Shown in pieces: positions 63,901 to 64,000 of a DNA stretch of 64,000 bases. The stretch is taken from positions 372,001 through 436,000 of the forward strand of contig NZ_JACEFJ010000001.1 in NCBI RefSeq assembly GCF_015354735.1, read 5' to 3'. The position numbers and the translations under genes are program-made. Source of the stretch: Pararhodonellum marinum. Its GTDB lineage: Bacteria; Bacteroidota; Bacteroidia; Cytophagales; Cyclobacteriaceae. Position 1 is the stretch's first letter; each line of letters opens with the position of its first letter. The notes beneath the pieces are model-generated. The model saw only the letters and a list, made by a program, of their open reading frames with translations, was not told where the DNA came from and ran no database searches.

Positions 63901-64000
63901 CCGTGTGCCCCTTGGCTTGGTGACACAGGTTGGTTTCCGGTCACTTTTTGGAGGCAAAAACCAAGGGGAAGTGGATCCTGACCAGGAAGATGCCATCGTG
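60944..64000 (+). CDS. AsmA-family envelope protein (3' end outside window)
   Basis: An ATG opens a frame that runs to the end of the window, 1,019 codons without a stop. The N-terminus is a membrane anchor (RRTLIVLASIVLIPVLLFAGG), followed by an AsmA-like region: QLAGEVEIGESHISPFANFP and YEVKKIKVSHGHLDIIRF near the start, and repeated beta segments afterwards. AsmA-family proteins act in outer-membrane assembly and may bridge the membranes to move lipids. Its length fits Bacteroidota AsmA-like proteins of 1,000-1,100 residues, so little is missing. The upstream region holds the palindromic repeats. Confidence 0.85.
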   Translation, partial: MKRRTLIVLASIVLIPVLLFAGGVFLMYQNQDAITQKLISEMNEQLAGEVEIGESHISPFANFPYISVDLQRVRVFETKNKDFKPLFESDDIYLGFDVFNLLKGNYEVKKIKVSHGHLDIIRFVNGEINLMNALGENQTDVEDEEEMGVALNLNVIQLENILVNYADLAKFQNLKFHLGKLSASLQIQDGQIASKVLGDLVFDLETQGQKSFFSDKQVKLDLLMDYDENTGLLDIQRSQVQLEEALFGLSGDVKFLDIPELDLKLTGEKPDFNIFAAFAPAEVAEALKRYQNAGKVFFNGSIKGKAGSGETPSVAVEFGCENAYFLNTNMDKKVDDLRFTGFFTNGKERNLRTSELQLQNFYARPEEGIFQGRLVIQNFEDPYIKVNLNADLDLEFLGKFFEVEGLQGLKGQVILDMDFDELVDMTGDGTGVARLKEGVDSELKVRDLSFTLPDYPHPITQTFASAVMRDGRLVLDHLRFRVEDSDFEFSGEVNDFPAIFHGLKVPIHASLLAKSKKINLPQLLSYDSALMQATDEEIENFEIKLKFETQADQLTGFEYLPLGNFYIEDLYAKLKHYHHVFHDFHADLHIEANDIQLRDFTGEIDGSDFHFSGKLYNYPKWFQDVKKGDTRFEFDMVSNQLKINDLLTYKGENYLPEDYRNEALRDLNLNGRIDLHYDTTFRSADLYIDDLDGKLNVHPLKLENFKGRVHFEDDQLLVENFSGSMGESDFLVNLSHYLGDDPALKAKANSFSMVSNLLDLDALMNYEGPEEEKDHEAAFNIFEVPFTQMNFQAEIKALKYHQHVLRDFKAKGRITEDHYLYLDTLGLRVADGDLGINGYFNGSDPDNIYFHSTLKANQLDIDQLLIKFDNFGQDVLINDNLHGKVSGTITSKFLVHPDFTPILEKSEAQMNLRIYEGSLVNFAPMQAMSAYFKDRNLNRVRFDTLENTLNLKDGTLFIPTMTINSSLGFIEMSGKQGLDLKMDYFIRVPLGLVTQVGFRSLFGGKNQGEVDPDQEDAIV

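Overview
The window is chromosomal DNA of a Bacteroidota bacterium, most likely a Cyclobacteriaceae-type genome (Algoriphagus/Cyclobacterium relatives). Protein families support this: a fused isobutyryl-CoA mutase C-terminus, a TonB receptor with an N-terminal carboxypeptidase-like domain, DUF4412, DUF2490 and DUF2141 proteins, NamZ, bifunctional HisB, PorT-like barrels and many lipoproteins. So do TAnnTTTG-type -7 promoter elements and the scarcity of Shine-Dalgarno sequences. The family-level placement is inference. No tRNA, rRNA, CRISPR array or intact insertion sequence was seen.

Layout. 1-5.4 kb (+): end of icmF, OsmC, a small protein, then a Cache-domain lipoprotein overlapping a hybrid histidine kinase. 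5.4-13 kb (-): dihydrolipoyl acyltransferase, CinA, SDR, DHFR, DUF4412, fmt, NamZ. 13-22 kb is mixed: FtsX/LolC-type permease, polyprenol-phosphate mannosyltransferase-like GT2, fatty-acid desaturase, RluF, an eRF1-like small protein, DUF2141, and two Tat-exported oxidoreductases. 22-36 kb is mostly minus: SHOCT and TPR lipoproteins, a low-GC secreted protein, hisB-hisC-hisD-hisG, a secreted protein with an upstream small ORF, a SUI1 factor, UspA, menA, glutathione peroxidase, argS and arginase. 36-39 kb (+): methionine-type aminotransferase and a phytoene-dehydrogenase-like oxidoreductase.

39-44.3 kb is the most interesting regulatory region. A TonB receptor, a TauE/SafE exporter and an uncharacterised 160-aa gene each carry the same 19-bp palindrome, yCCTA-N9-TAGGr, 26-27 bp upstream of a -7 element. 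An Rrf2 regulator with four cysteines lies between the exporter and the 160-aa gene. That last gene also has a SAM-I-clan riboswitch, a 22-codon small ORF with a Cys-Cys pair, and its own terminator. Its product contains no cysteine and no methionine beyond the initiator. I read this as a locally encoded sulfur-responsive regulon with an undescribed effector.

45.9-52.9 kb (+) is a second candidate novel system: two related modules. Each pairs a ~650-aa exported protein (MORN-like beta repeats plus a helical C-terminus) with a DUF2490-like outer-membrane barrel. A further small barrel protein sits at each outer edge. 52.9-64 kb holds a D-threonine-aldolase-family enzyme, a 1138-aa propeller/HEAT/cytochrome c lipoprotein, an 86-bp tandem array bounded by direct repeats, two orphan lipoproteins, a palindrome-rich repeat region, and an AsmA-family protein that runs off the end.
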